This document shows positions 49,985-61,100 of a stretch of DNA of 64,000 bases, piece after piece. Source of the stretch: DASXHZ01 sp036488085 (lineage in GTDB: Bacteria > Acidobacteriota > Thermoanaerobaculia > Gp7-AA8). The notes below the pieces were generated by a model. It saw only the letters and a program-made list of their open reading frames with translations, had not been told where the DNA came from and did not search any database. The stretch is taken from contig DASXHZ010000085.1 in assembly GCA_036488085.1 (NCBI GenBank), positions 1-64,000 of the forward strand, read 5' to 3'. Both the position numbers and the translations under genes were made by a program. Each line of letters starts with the position of its first letter. Within the stretch, counting starts at the first letter, position 1.

Positions 49985-51295
49985 TCACAGCGCGGCTAGC
50001 TTCTTCTCCAGCGAATCAATCATCGCCTTCGAGACCTGCTCTCTCGGGAGCGACTTGGCGTAGCGAACAGTCTCTTCGAGCGTCTTCTTCGCCGCCTCCT
50101 TGTCGCCCTTGGCCGTGTAGATGTCGTAGCGGGCGCGAAGGATGGTGATCTTCCGCGGGCCGTAGGCCTTCGCGAGGGCGCGATCCGACGCGGCGATCGC
50201 GTCGTCGAAGCGGCCCATCGCCTTGTAGGCGAGGGCCAGCCGCGACGGCGGGTTGTAGTCGCCCGGGAAATCCTTCTCCGACTGCTTCAGCATCGGAATC
50301 GCCTTTTCCGGCGTCTTCAGCGTGATGTAGAGCGAGAGCCGGTGCGGGTCATACACGGCGCGCTGTTCCGCCGTCTTCGCCCTCGCGGCTTCGCCTTCGA
50401 GGAACTTGATCCATTCCTCGCGGAGCTTCGCGGCGCCGGCATCGTCCTTCGCCGTTTCGCGCGCGGAGACGAGCGAGTCGTAGAGCCCCGACCGATCGTC
50501 GCCCGACAGCGGGATCGACTTGTCGGCGAGCGCCTCGGCGGTTCCCTTCTCCAGCGACGCGAGGTACTCCGCCCGCTTCAGCGCGTCCTCCTTCATGTCG
50601 GTGGCGCACGAGAGGCCGCCGCTGGCGACGTTCGCTCCCGATACCGTACCGCGCACGCGCGGATACAGCTCGAACGCGAGCGCCGCGCATCGATCGTTCT
50701 CTCGCGCCATCATCAGCGAGAAGATTGCCCCCTCGCCGGCGCGCCCGAGCGGCGGCCAGTTCTTCGGCGCCTTGTCGATCGCATCCTCGTACGCCTTTGC
50801 GGCCTCGCCGTACTTCTCCTCGTTCGAGAGCTTGTCGGCGGTGGCGAGCGCGGAGTCGGCGGGGGAGAGCGTCTTCGCGCGATACGTCATCTTACTCTCG
50901 TCGAGCAGCTTCGAGAGTTGCGGCACGGTGGCGCCGCCCGCATAGCGGAGGAGCACCGTCTCGGTCTTCGGATTCACGACCAGCAGCGTCGGCCAGACGT
51001 GGATCGGGTACTTGGTGAGGAAGCCGCGGTTGGACCCCTTTTCAGTGTCGATCGCGAGCCAGACAAACTGTCCGGCATACCGCTCGAGCGCCTTGTCGGT
51101 GAAGACATAGGCGCGCATCGAGCGGCACGTGTGTCACCACGGGGCCCACGCCTCGACGAAGATCGGAACGTTCTTCGCCTTCGCGTGGGCTACCGCCTTC
51201 GAATAGTCGTCGTCGATGAAAGGCAGCACTTCCTTCGCGCGCGCGAGCGGCGCGAGGGTGAGAGCTGTCAGCAGGAGCAGGGCTGTTCGTCTCAT
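49985..51295 (-). CDS. Periplasmic thioredoxin-TPR selenoprotein with in-frame TGA
   Basis: 436 residues if TGA at 51136-51134 is read as selenocysteine. ATG 51295 begins a signal peptide (MRRTALLLLTALTLAPLARA). Then IFVEAWAPW-U54-HTC57-RSM, the thioredoxin W-C-x-x-C motif with U at the first position, followed in the same frame by FVWLAIDTEKGSN and the cis-Pro motif VWPTLLVV. Residues about 150-436 form TPR-like helical repeats (AYEDAIDKAPKNW, SRLALAYKAMGRFDDAIAAS). Without read-through there would be a 53-residue stub and a remainder lacking the active site. Lies 11 bp downstream of the S9 peptidase gene, probably in one operon. Confidence 0.9.
51080..51125 (-). other. Candidate SECIS hairpin downstream of the thioredoxin TGA
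   Basis: In the mRNA an 8-bp perfect stem CCGCUCGA (51125-51118) with UCGAGCGG (51087-51080) is topped by GCGCC/GGCGC and UGUC/GACA, with apical loop UUCACC. A 3-nt bulge lies on the 5' side. The loop starts 30 nt after the UGA, within the bacterial range. The stem is long and nearly continuous, although coding constraint also acts here. Confidence 0.6.
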
Positions 51296-51306
51296 GGCAG
51301 TCGAAA

Positions 51307-53388
51307 TTACATCCACTTTGCGAGCCAGTCTGCTACCTCTTTGTAAAAATAGCGGCTGTTCTCGGCGTTCAGGATCCAGTGGTTCTCGTCCGGCCAGACC
51401 AGCAGCCGCGACGGGACCTTCATCCGCTGCAGGGCGGACCATTGCATCAGCGTCTCATTCGTCGGGACGCGGAAGTCGTGCTCGCCGGTGCTCAGCAGCT
51501 CCGGCGTCTTGTAGTTCGCGGCGTGTGCGGTGGCGCTCTGGTCGCGCCAGACCTTGCTGTCGCCCCACGGCGGGCTGAGGTTCGCCAGCTCGCGGTGATA
51601 GATACCGTCCGAGGTGCCCCACTGACTCTCGAGACTCGCCTCGCCGGCGTGGCCGATGAGGCATTTGTAGCGCGTGGTCGTTGCCTCCATCCAGTGGGCG
51701 AGGTGCCCGCCGTAGCTGGCGCCGGCCGCCGCCTGGCGGGTGCCGTCGATGAAGGGGAAGCGCTTGATCGCCTGGTCGGCTGCCTCGTTGATGTCGTTCG
51801 CGGGGCCGCGGAGCGGATCGCCCTGGATGTCCTGGCCGAACTTCTCGCCGAAGCCGGTCGAGCCGGTGTAGTTCGTCATCAGCAGCACGTACCCCGGCTT
51901 CGCGAGAAGGTGGTAGTTCCACCGGAGGGAGATCGCGTCCTGCCACATGTTCGCCGCGCCGCCATGCATCAGGACGAGGAGCGGGTACTTTTTCGTGGCG
52001 TCGAAGTTCGGCGGGAGGACGATGAAGTTGTGGATCTTCGCGCCGCGCGAGGAGGTGAACCAGAAGTGCTGCGGCGGCTGCCAGTCGATGTCGGCGGCTT
52101 GCGCGACGTCGCACGAAGTGAGGTTGGTGTGCGCTTTCGTACCGAGGTCGATGCGAACCACCTCGGCGGGATTGATCGATGAGCTCCAGCGGCCGATGAG
52201 CACGGGAGCGTTTTTCGCGAACTGGACGTCGGAGTAGACGCCGCGCTCCTGTGGGATCAGCTGCGTTGTCGTGCCGTTCGCGCCGACGCTGAAGATCTTC
52301 ACGAGTCCGGCGTCTTCCGCCGTGAACAGGATCGTATTGCCATCGGGCGAGACGGTGTAGCTGCCGACCGAGCGGTCGCTGTTGGCGGTGATCACCCGGC
52401 GATTGGTCATTGCCGGATAGTCGAACGCGACGAGGCGCTCGAGGTTGTAGACCTTCCCGTTGTTCGGGCTGAACGTCGCGTACAGGGTCTTCCCGTCCGG
52501 CGAGAACCGCGGCCGTCCGTAACCGCCATCTTCATGCGCGATCAACTGCGGCTCCCCGCCGCCCGTCGCCACGCGATACAGGTCCACGGGCACCTCGGCG
52601 TACGCAGCGTTGGTTTTCTTCGTGGTGACGGCGAAGACGATCGACTGCCCGTCCGGCGACCAGACCGCGTCGATCTCGTCGCGCGATCCTTCGCCCGGCC
52701 GGCCCGAGAACCCCGGCTCGGCGACGAGCTTCGTGCCGGCGAGGAGGTCTTTGGCTTTCGAGGTTCCATCCAGCGGCTGGATGCCGAGGTGCACCTGCTG
52801 GTCGTCGAGCCAGCGATCCCACTGCCGGACCGGGAACGAGTCGTAGACGCGGACGTGGTACTTGCGGTCCTTCCGCTCCTTCGCGATCTTCTTGTTCGCC
52901 TCGTCGTCGCTCGCGCTGGGGTAGACGGTGGTGTTGAAGAGGATCGCCTTGCCATCGGGGGAGAACTGCGGCGAGCGCGCGCCGGTCGACAGAGTCGTGA
53001 CGCGCTGCGCCTCGCCGCCCGCCAGATCGAGAACGTAGATCTGATTCTGTTCGTCGCCCTCGCGCTTCGTCGAGAAGGCGATGCGCCGCGAGTCGGGCGA
53101 CCACGCCGGCTCGCTCTCCGCCGCCTTCGAAAACGTGATCTGGTGCGGAGCCGCGCTGCCATCGGCCGGCACGAGCCAGAGGTCGGTCGACTGCTCCTTC
53201 TCGTCGTACGACGGCTCCACGACCGAGAACAGCCCCCATCTGCCGTCCGGCGAGATCACCGGCGCGCCGACGCGCTTCATCAGCCACATCGTCTCGTGCG
53301 TGAGCGGCTGTTTCGCCGCCGCGGAGAGGGGAAGGAGGAACACGAGCGCGACACCCAGCGACGCGCGTCTGAAGTCCAGCATTTTCAT
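51307..53388 (-). CDS. S9-family serine peptidase (acylaminoacyl/dipeptidyl peptidase type)
   Basis: 693 residues from ATG 53388. Signal peptide MKMLDFRRASLGVALVFLLPLSAAA. TolB/WD40-like beta-propeller (about 35-420) with repeats such as APVISPDGRW, PAWSPDSRRIAFS and RFSPDGKTLYATF. C-terminal alpha/beta hydrolase: nucleophile in AAGASYGGHLAHW, the Asp region near STGEHDFRVPTNE and the His in PDENHWIL. Exported oligopeptidase, likely nutritional. Transcribed with the thioredoxin selenoprotein. Confidence 0.93.
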   Translation of the reverse strand: MKMLDFRRASLGVALVFLLPLSAAAKQPLTHETMWLMKRVGAPVISPDGRWGLFSVVEPSYDEKEQSTDLWLVPADGSAAPHQITFSKAAESEPAWSPDSRRIAFSTKREGDEQNQIYVLDLAGGEAQRVTTLSTGARSPQFSPDGKAILFNTTVYPSASDDEANKKIAKERKDRKYHVRVYDSFPVRQWDRWLDDQQVHLGIQPLDGTSKAKDLLAGTKLVAEPGFSGRPGEGSRDEIDAVWSPDGQSIVFAVTTKKTNAAYAEVPVDLYRVATGGGEPQLIAHEDGGYGRPRFSPDGKTLYATFSPNNGKVYNLERLVAFDYPAMTNRRVITANSDRSVGSYTVSPDGNTILFTAEDAGLVKIFSVGANGTTTQLIPQERGVYSDVQFAKNAPVLIGRWSSSINPAEVVRIDLGTKAHTNLTSCDVAQAADIDWQPPQHFWFTSSRGAKIHNFIVLPPNFDATKKYPLLVLMHGGAANMWQDAISLRWNYHLLAKPGYVLLMTNYTGSTGFGEKFGQDIQGDPLRGPANDINEAADQAIKRFPFIDGTRQAAAGASYGGHLAHWMEATTTRYKCLIGHAGEASLESQWGTSDGIYHRELANLSPPWGDSKVWRDQSATAHAANYKTPELLSTGEHDFRVPTNETLMQWSALQRMKVPSRLLVWPDENHWILNAENSRYFYKEVADWLAKWM

Positions 53389-53542
53389 GGTGCGGCAGGG
53401 TAACGCATCAGGCCGCTCGGCGTGCCGCGGGGTTGTGTAGGGACGGGCTCTCAGCGTGCACATATCGATCTACCATGTCGATGTCGAGCGGCATCTGGTG
53501 ACGGTTCGAGCCCGAGGTCGATCGAGAATCGAAAGATTGGTC

Positions 53543-54247
53543 CTAGTTCGGGTTGGGCAGCGCAGTGCGCAGGCGGATCTCAGCGTCCAGATCGTTGACG
53601 GTGTAGTACCACTGATCGTACTGCTCGGCGCCATTGAACTTGAGCATTGCCCGGCCGGTGACCGGCGGGCGGACGCCGACAAAATCGCCGATATAGTCTT
53701 TCGGCGAGGCAGCGGGGTTGAATGTCGTGGGGCTGCTGGGTGGCGTGGATGTCGAGGTGCCCGTGGTCGTTCCGCCATTCGGCGGGCCGCCCTGCCCGAT
53801 GCCGCCCGCCGGGTTGGTCGTCACCGCGCCGGGCGGAACAAGAATCCAGTCGAACTTGCCGGTCAGGGGATCGATGATCTCGCCCTTCGGACCGCGCACG
53901 TAGCGCGGGAGCTTGGCCTCCTTCAGTTGGTCCATGCTCACCGGCCGCGTGCCGCCGTGATTCTTGGCGAACTCTCGGATTGAGCGCGCGTACTGCTTCA
54001 TCGCGAATACCGTTTCGCGTTCGCGCTCGCGCTGCATGATCGCGCTCCACTGCCTCGGCACCGTGTACGCGGCGAAAATCATGATCACCGTGAGGATGAC
54101 GATCAGCCCCGCTAGAGTGAAGCCTCGTTCGGCGGCCGCTATACGGCGTTCCAGCGAGCGTTCGCCGAGGGCGACGGAGCGGACGTAGCGCAGCGTCTCG
54201 CCGAGTACCCTGAGGCCCGAGGGGAGGGTGGTACGGGTGGCGAACAT
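53543..54247 (-). CDS. Type II secretion/type IV pseudopilin-like protein with long leader
   Basis: 234 residues. The prepilin motif AERGFTLAGLIVILTVIMIFAA appears unusually far in, after about 42 residues of basic leader; a shorter start is possible but no ATG lies closer. Mature position 5 is Gly rather than the near-universal Glu. The globular part (65-234) contains KQYARSIREFAKNHGG and a Gly/Thr/Pro-rich loop (about 150-180), as in GspG-like pseudopilins. It is distant from the main pilus cluster. Confidence 0.8.
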   Translation of the reverse strand: MFATRTTLPSGLRVLGETLRYVRSVALGERSLERRIAAAERGFTLAGLIVILTVIMIFAAYTVPRQWSAIMQRERERETVFAMKQYARSIREFAKNHGGTRPVSMDQLKEAKLPRYVRGPKGEIIDPLTGKFDWILVPPGAVTTNPAGGIGQGGPPNGGTTTGTSTSTPPSSPTTFNPAASPKDYIGDFVGVRPPVTGRAMLKFNGAEQYDQWYYTVNDLDAEIRLRTALPNPN

Positions 54248-54306
54248 CGCCGCGCATTTTAGTCCGTGACCCGGACGACGCGTCCATCACGGGGGAAGTC
54301 GGCTGC

Positions 54307-54338
54307 GGTGGAGAAAATCATGTTATTCTCGCTCCACC
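54307..54338. promoter_or_regulatory. Interrupted palindrome in a divergent promoter region
   Basis: GGTGGAG (54307-54313) and CTCCACC (54332-54338) enclose AAAATCATGTTATTCTCG, which itself contains GAGAA and TTCTC. It lies in the 202-bp gap between the divergent pseudopilin gene and the small secreted protein gene. It could be an operator; no regulator is known. Confidence 0.3.
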
Positions 54339-54449
54339 AAAATCCGCATTCCCCAAGAAAACGAAACGACGGCTGCGCGCGAGAGTCTGCTTCCTGCGAC
54401 CTTAGGCGACTGGCCTTCTGCCCGCTCGGGATTGCTGTAGGAGCATCTC

Positions 54450-55094
54450 GTGAGAATCTATGTGCTCGCTTTATTGGCGGTGCTGCCGACTGGTTTCGCA
54501 AATGCGGATCAGAGCCACATCACGGTACAAGTAAACCCGAAAGAGATCGTCGTGAGCGGCGTATCGCCGGGATCGGACGTTTATCTCTTCGGTGGCCTGC
54601 AGGTTCCCCACGGCTACTACTCCTCGCTCGATCGCGTCGATCTCACTGCGACCGACGACGATCATGATGGCGTCGTCCACTTTCCGTATCCGAAGGGAGT
54701 GCCTCTTCGCTCGGTATGGGTCGCGGTGGACCAGCGGAATGGCGACTTGGGTGCTGGGACGCGCACCGGATACCCCCTCAAGATTAACGACATTCCGCCC
54801 GGTGCTTGGAAGCGTAAATCGGGAAATGCGGTCGATACGTTGTCGATCGCGCACAAGGCACTCCAGTACCTGCTCGTTCATCCCGGGGAGGGAGCCTGGA
54901 TCTGGGCGGCGTATCAGGGCGGCAGCCGCGATGAAGACGGCCAGGATGACCGCATTCTGACGATCTCGGCGGACCACATGCTGCCGTCGAAAAAGTCGAC
55001 TCCGAAGCCATCGCATGCATTTCCTGGAGGCGGGGTGCTCGTGGCGATCGATCCATACACACTCGAAATCGTGACGTCCCGCGTGCCGCAATAG
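54450..55094 (+). CDS. Secreted protein of unknown function
   Basis: 214 residues from GTG 54450. Signal peptide MRIYVLALLAVLPTGFANA. The rest is beta-rich (HITVQVNPKEIVVSGVSPGS, GVLVAIDPYTLEIVTSRV) with Asp/Gly-rich loops, and a Lys/Pro stretch (about 178-186). No family recognised. It precedes the giant RHS-Ig gene by 9 bp and is likely co-transcribed, so it may be a partner or immunity-like protein (inference only). Confidence 0.75.
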   Translation: MRIYVLALLAVLPTGFANADQSHITVQVNPKEIVVSGVSPGSDVYLFGGLQVPHGYYSSLDRVDLTATDDDHDGVVHFPYPKGVPLRSVWVAVDQRNGDLGAGTRTGYPLKINDIPPGAWKRKSGNAVDTLSIAHKALQYLLVHPGEGAWIWAAYQGGSRDEDGQDDRILTISADHMLPSKKSTPKPSHAFPGGGVLVAIDPYTLEIVTSRVPQ

Positions 55095-55103
55095 GGAGCG
55101 ACG

Positions 55104-58100
55104 ATGCGAATGACAAGATTCACGATCGCAATCCTTTTCGCCGCAGTCACTTTTCCGTTGTTGGGGCAGCAGGCGCCTTCGGTCGCGCGCGGTTTCGATC
55201 CGGACAAGGTATTCGCGGCCGGCCCGATCGACAGCGTCAACATATTCAACGGAAACGTCCTGACGACGATCCCGCTGGGCGAAACATATGTAGTGTCGCC
55301 ATCACTCTCGTACACGTTCAGGGCGATTCACAACGGCAAGACATGGGACTCCGACACGAGTCCTCAATTTCCCGTCCCAACAGACTGCGGCGTCGATTGC
55401 GAGGGCTCCGGCTACCAGATGGAGCAGGAACTGGTAGCGGTGCCCGACCTCGGAGCGAACGCGGGCTTCGGGTGGCGCATTTCGTTTGGTGGCTTCATCT
55501 CGGGCGCGGATCCGCGGTCGAACAGCGAAGAAACTCTCTTCGAAGGGTTGGACGGTGCCACTCATGCGACGTACGGGTCGCTCCACGTCGGCGACCCGAC
55601 GGATGGTCCGTCGTTCTCATACTCGCGTGATGGGTCGTATCTCCGCTTGCGCGGGACGGAAACGGGCTCCTCGTCGCTCGATACGCCAGACGGGCTCACT
55701 TACGAATTCGATGCGACGACGGCCCACAATCTGACGCAGATTCATGATCGGGTAACAGACTCGTCCGGAAACTTCCTCAACAGAGTGGACATTCAGTACG
55801 GGCCAAAATCCGGCGAATCAGGCTGGCCCTGCGACTTTCCGGCCCTCTCGTGGAAGGTGACGGACACGAAAAACCGCACCCAATTCGTCTGTCTCGCGAA
55901 TCAGAATTACGACGGTAAAGACCGGGCAACGGTGACCGATATCTACGCCGCGGCGGCGACGCCGTCAGGGCAGGCACACTATGCCCTCCAGCAAGTGCAG
56001 AAGACGTTCAACCGGGAAGGGGCAACAAATATGAGCCTCTGGGACCCGATGCCCTGGACGGTCACCGTGCCGGCTCTCACCGGGATCACTCTTCCTGATG
56101 GATCATCCTATGGTTTTGAATACTACCAAACGCCCGAACATCCCGGCAATGGCACGCCCGGCGATGGCTGGGACGTAGCCTCCGGAACCCTGTACTCGAC
56201 GACCTTGCCGACGAAAGGCTATTACAGATACGTTTACGGACTGAGCCAGATTCCGGGTCCCTCATTTGATTGCATCACGCGCGAGCAGTGGGACCACACG
56301 CACACGGCCACTCTCGCTACGCGCGAAGAGTTCGACGCGGACGGCACTTCGAAGGGGCGGACGGCTTACGCCGTGGGCCCCTCATATGGCGGAATCGCAG
56401 ACTATAACTACACATGCACGACGGAGGTCGAGCCGGAGGGGGGCCCGTGGGCGGCGTTTGAACCAGGCGCGGCGATGACTTCCACCGTCATTCCGCCAGA
56501 CAATCTCTCCAAAACTGTCCATTACTACTCGGTCTGGCCGGGATACAACAGGACGATAGTGGACTCGCCGGTTGATGGATTCAAGCGGACCGAGTACGGC
56601 CTGCCGTTCACGCGCGAGGTTGCGAAGATGCGCGACGGGCTCTTCCTCTCGACCGAGACATACGCCTGCACGGATGCCTCTCATTGCGACCAGATTCCAT
56701 TTGAGGCGACATACGTACAGTATGAAGTCGATGCTTACGAACAGAACAACTTCAATGAATACAACTCGCTCGACCATAATCCTCGCCTGAAGGCGTCGCA
56801 GACCGTCTACTTCGGGGACGGTGGCAAGGTATCAAAGGTCTCGAATAGCGACTTTGATGGATTGGGGCATTACCGCAGCGCCGAGACATCGGGGTTTGGG
56901 TCCCTTTTCACGCGACGCACCAGCGTGGATTTCAATCCGGGGGCGGGTTCGCTCCCTGGCACGCACTCTAAGCCGTCACCGATCGAGCCGTGGCTGTTGA
57001 ACCTCTATACGAATCGGAAAGTCGAAGAGTTCAGAACTGACGACCCCGCGCAAACCGTGGTCTCGTCGACGAAGACGGACGTCTGCTACGACATGTACCC
57101 GGCGACCGGCTTCCTGAAACGCATGCGCGTTTACGCGTCGGGAACGACGCCGTCGCAGAGTGACGTCCTAGCCGTCTTCGACAACGACGGATCCGGCAAC
57201 GTGGCTGCTGAATCGTATTTCGGCGGCGACGATCCCGGTCTGCCGAGCGGATTTGATACCTGCAATGGTTCCATTTCGGGATCGAAATATCGGATCACGC
57301 ACAACTACGCTTTCGGTGCGCTGAAGAGCTCCCAGTACGACGGTGCCACCTTCAAGTCGTACGACGCGGACGTGAACGTCACCGGCTCGATCAGTGCGAG
57401 CCGCGACACTGCCCTCGCTCAGACGACATACGAGTATGACGGCCTCGGGCGTCTCACCGCCGTCAAACCTCCCGGCGCCGCGTGGACCGAGTACCAATAC
57501 ACGCTTCCTTCCAGCGGTACCGACCACCCGGCCGTCGCCGTCCGTCAGCGGCCGCAGGGCACGTCGACGTCAGCGGCGACCCTCACCGAGCAGCGCTTCT
57601 ACTTCGACGGACTGGGCCGTCTCATCGAGCGTAAGAGCTCCATGCCCGGCAATGAGTGGGCAACGGTGACGCGCACGTACGACAACATGGGGCGCATCCA
57701 AAAAGAGTCCGCGCCCTACACAACCAATATGGCCGAGTACGAGGTACCGGCGGGTGCGACGTATACGCAGCGGACGTACGGGAACTGGATTCATCCCGCT
57801 TCGAGCTCCAGCACCGTTCAGCGCACCGATACTGTGACGCTGCCGGACGGGACCTCGTCGTCGATCACGTACACCGGCGCGAGCGAGCAGGACAAGACGA
57901 GCTCGGTCGCTACTGGGTACGACCACCCGACGGACCAGACGACGAAGGACTCATACGACTATCTGGGCCGTCTCGTCGGCGTAGCCGAGAAAAACGCGAC
58001 GATCACGGCGAATTATGGCTACGACATCGCCGACCACCTTTCCTCAGTCGGCATGACCGGGTCCGAAGGCACCCAGTCGCGTTCGTTTCACTATGATGGG

Positions 58101-61100
58101 CGCGGTTTCCTGACCTTCGAGACGCATCCCGAGAACGGGACGACCATTTACAAGAAGTACGATCCGCGCGGCCACGCCGAGGAGAAACATACGTGCGGCG
58201 ACGTTCCGGGGTTTAATCCAGCGACGCTCACGTGCACCGATTCGGCGTTTGATCTGAACATGACGTTCGACAGTGCCGAACGTCTGATCGAAGTTGATTC
58301 TCGCAACCCCGACACAAGCCAGAGCCCATGGCGCCCCTCGAAGATATTCAGCTTCGCGACCGCAAACACGAGCTCAAATTACAGTCAAGGGCGCCTTTCG
58401 TCTGCGATTCGCCACAACTATCAGCCGTTGTTGGGCGACATCGTCGTCAGCGAGTCTTTCGCTTACGACATTGCGGGCCGTATGTCGAGCAAGACGACTG
58501 CAGTATCCCAGCATTCCGGGAATACCGACAGTGCGATCAACAGCTTCGAGCAGGATTTTAAGTACGATGCGCTTGGGAACATCCTTCAGGCTGGCTACCC
58601 GACTTGCGCGGATCCGACGAAGTACTGCGGCTCGGCACTGGGCGTCTTCGAGAACACCTATGACAACGGCTATCTGATCTCGGTGCCGGGTTTCGTCGAC
58701 AGCATCTCGTACTATCCGAGCGGTGTCGTGAAGCAGGTGAATCACGCGAACGCACTGCATACCGTACAGGCGCAGGACGACAGCGGGATGGCCCGCATCA
58801 AGAGCATCAAGGTGGAGAACTACAGCCCGTGCCCCACGGATGTACCGGTCATCGAGGCGCAGCCGGCCGGCGCCACCATCAGCGGCGGCTTGACCGCAAC
58901 GTTGAGCGTATCGGCGAGCGGAAGCTCTTCGCTTTCGTATCAGTGGTACGACGCTGCGACCGCGACCCCCATCGCCGGCGCCACGGACAGCTCATACACG
59001 ACTCCAGCGCTGACGCGGACCGCGGCCTATTTCGTCGTCGTATCGGCGGCCTGCCGCAAGTTGCAGAGCAATACTGCTACGATCTCGATTGCTTCCGCTT
59101 CGAACACCTGTTCGACCGTGACGGCGCCACAAACCGTCAGCGCGGCTGCGGGCACTCCCGCGACCCTGACTGCTCAAACGACCGGTTCGGCGGTCCACCT
59201 CACCTGGTACCAGGGGGCGAAGGGCGACACAAGTCAGCCACCGATCCCAGCATGCCAGGATCAATCGACCTGTCAGGTTACCGAGGCGAACGGCACCCAA
59301 TACTGGGTCATGGTGCCGGCGTCACCGGGGTGTATCGAGTCGGACAGTGGGACGATCACGGTCACCTGGGGTTCGCTATGCGATTTGCCGCCCGTGATCG
59401 ATTCATTTGTCGATGCGAATACCGCCGTCACAACCTCCGGCTCGACCCACGTTCTGACCGTAGCTCCTCACTGCACCGATTCGTCGACGCAATACGGTTG
59501 GACGTCCCAGACCCTGCCCGCGACGACGGACCAGTCCTTTACGCCGGAGTCGCCGTCGCCGGGGACCGCGAGAGTGCACCCGACCGTCACGACGACATAC
59601 TACGCAACGGTTTCGGAGCCCGACCCCGCTACGCCGGGACACGTTGTCACGGTGAAGTCCGGTCCAGTGACTGTGCATGTGTACAGCTGCGATAGCGTCC
59701 ACATCACGGCGCAACCCACCGATCAATGGGTCAGCTTCGGCGCAACGGCGCATCTTGCGGTCGACGCCGGGACGGGCTCATTCAACTACGAGTGGTATCA
59801 GATCCCGACCGTTCGGCACGCCCCCCCTCCCCTGAGCGGCGACCCCTCCTCGGTTCGTCTCACCGACGCCCCGAGCCTTCCTTCGTACGACACTCATCCG
59901 ATTCAGATTGAAGGCGACGATCCGTTGTATTTCTGGGTTCGCGTCGTCAATCCCAACAACTGCAGCGTCGATTCCCGGGTCGTGGCCGTGTACAACTGTC
60001 CCCGCATCACGACGCAGCCCCATGACGTCACCGTTACGCCGGCCATGAACAGGGCGGTGGTAGGCGTCGTCGTGACCGGAAGTGGGCTTCGGTATCAGTG
60101 GTACCAGGGCGAGTCGGGCGACACCTCGAATCCCGTGCAGTACGGCCAGGATCCGAACCTCGCCATCAACGTCAACGCGACCACGAAACTATGGCTGCGG
60201 ATCACCGGCCCGTGCGGTCCGGTCGACAGCCACTCGGCGACCGTGACGATGTGTTATCCACCGGTCGTGACGACTCAGCCGCAGCCGTATCAATTGGCAA
60301 CCATCGGAGGAGCGGCCCCTGCCCTCACCGCCGACAGCAATCTCCCGGACGCGACGTACCTGTGGTTCGAGGTCCAAACCGCAGACGATCTTCCGAGGAT
60401 GGGGCAGCAGCTAGATGCGGGCAAGACAGTGACTCTAACGGGTCTCGCACCCGGCGTTCACCTCGTGAAGGCTCTCGTGCTCACGGCAGATTCCACCTTG
60501 TATACCGGTTGCTCGACGGCCTCGAACGTCGCGATCATCGAGGTGTGCGCACCACCGTCGATCGTGTCCGGCGTCAACAACGTCACAATTTCGGCAGGCC
60601 ACGCGGCGAACTTCATCATTAGCGTCGACCAGCCGGAAGCAACGGTCGACTGGTATCTCAGCGATCCGGCCGCCATACCCACCCCGCCCATGTATGCGCA
60701 GGGCCTCGCGTTTGGTCCTCGCCCGGATCACACCACGACCTACTGGCTCCGCGCCGACAATGGCAAGTGCCAATCGGCGGCGACGACGGTTACGGTATTT
60801 GTCTGTACTCCGAAAATCACAGGCATCACCGTTACCCCGTCTTCGCAGCCGATCACCGAGGGTACGCAGGTGACCCTGCATGTTGATGCGGTCGGTGACG
60901 CAACGCCGGTAAGCGCCGCGTGGTACACGGGGACGACTGCTCCTACGACTCTGGTTGGCAATGGCGCGACGGTGTTGGTGACGCCATTGGCCGATACCAC
61001 TTACTGGGCGGAGGTTTCCGCCCCGTGCCCGCAGGTACCGTACGTCGTCACGAGCGATCCGGTCACGATTACGGTCTGCCACCCGCCCCACATCACGGGG

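Noticed and set aside
51119..51136. Treating the TGA as a real stop, giving a truncated stub and a separate TPR gene
   Set aside because: The frame is continuous, the joined protein has a complete thioredoxin active site, and a selenocysteine tRNA is present. A pseudogene or sequencing error is possible but less likely given a second identical case.
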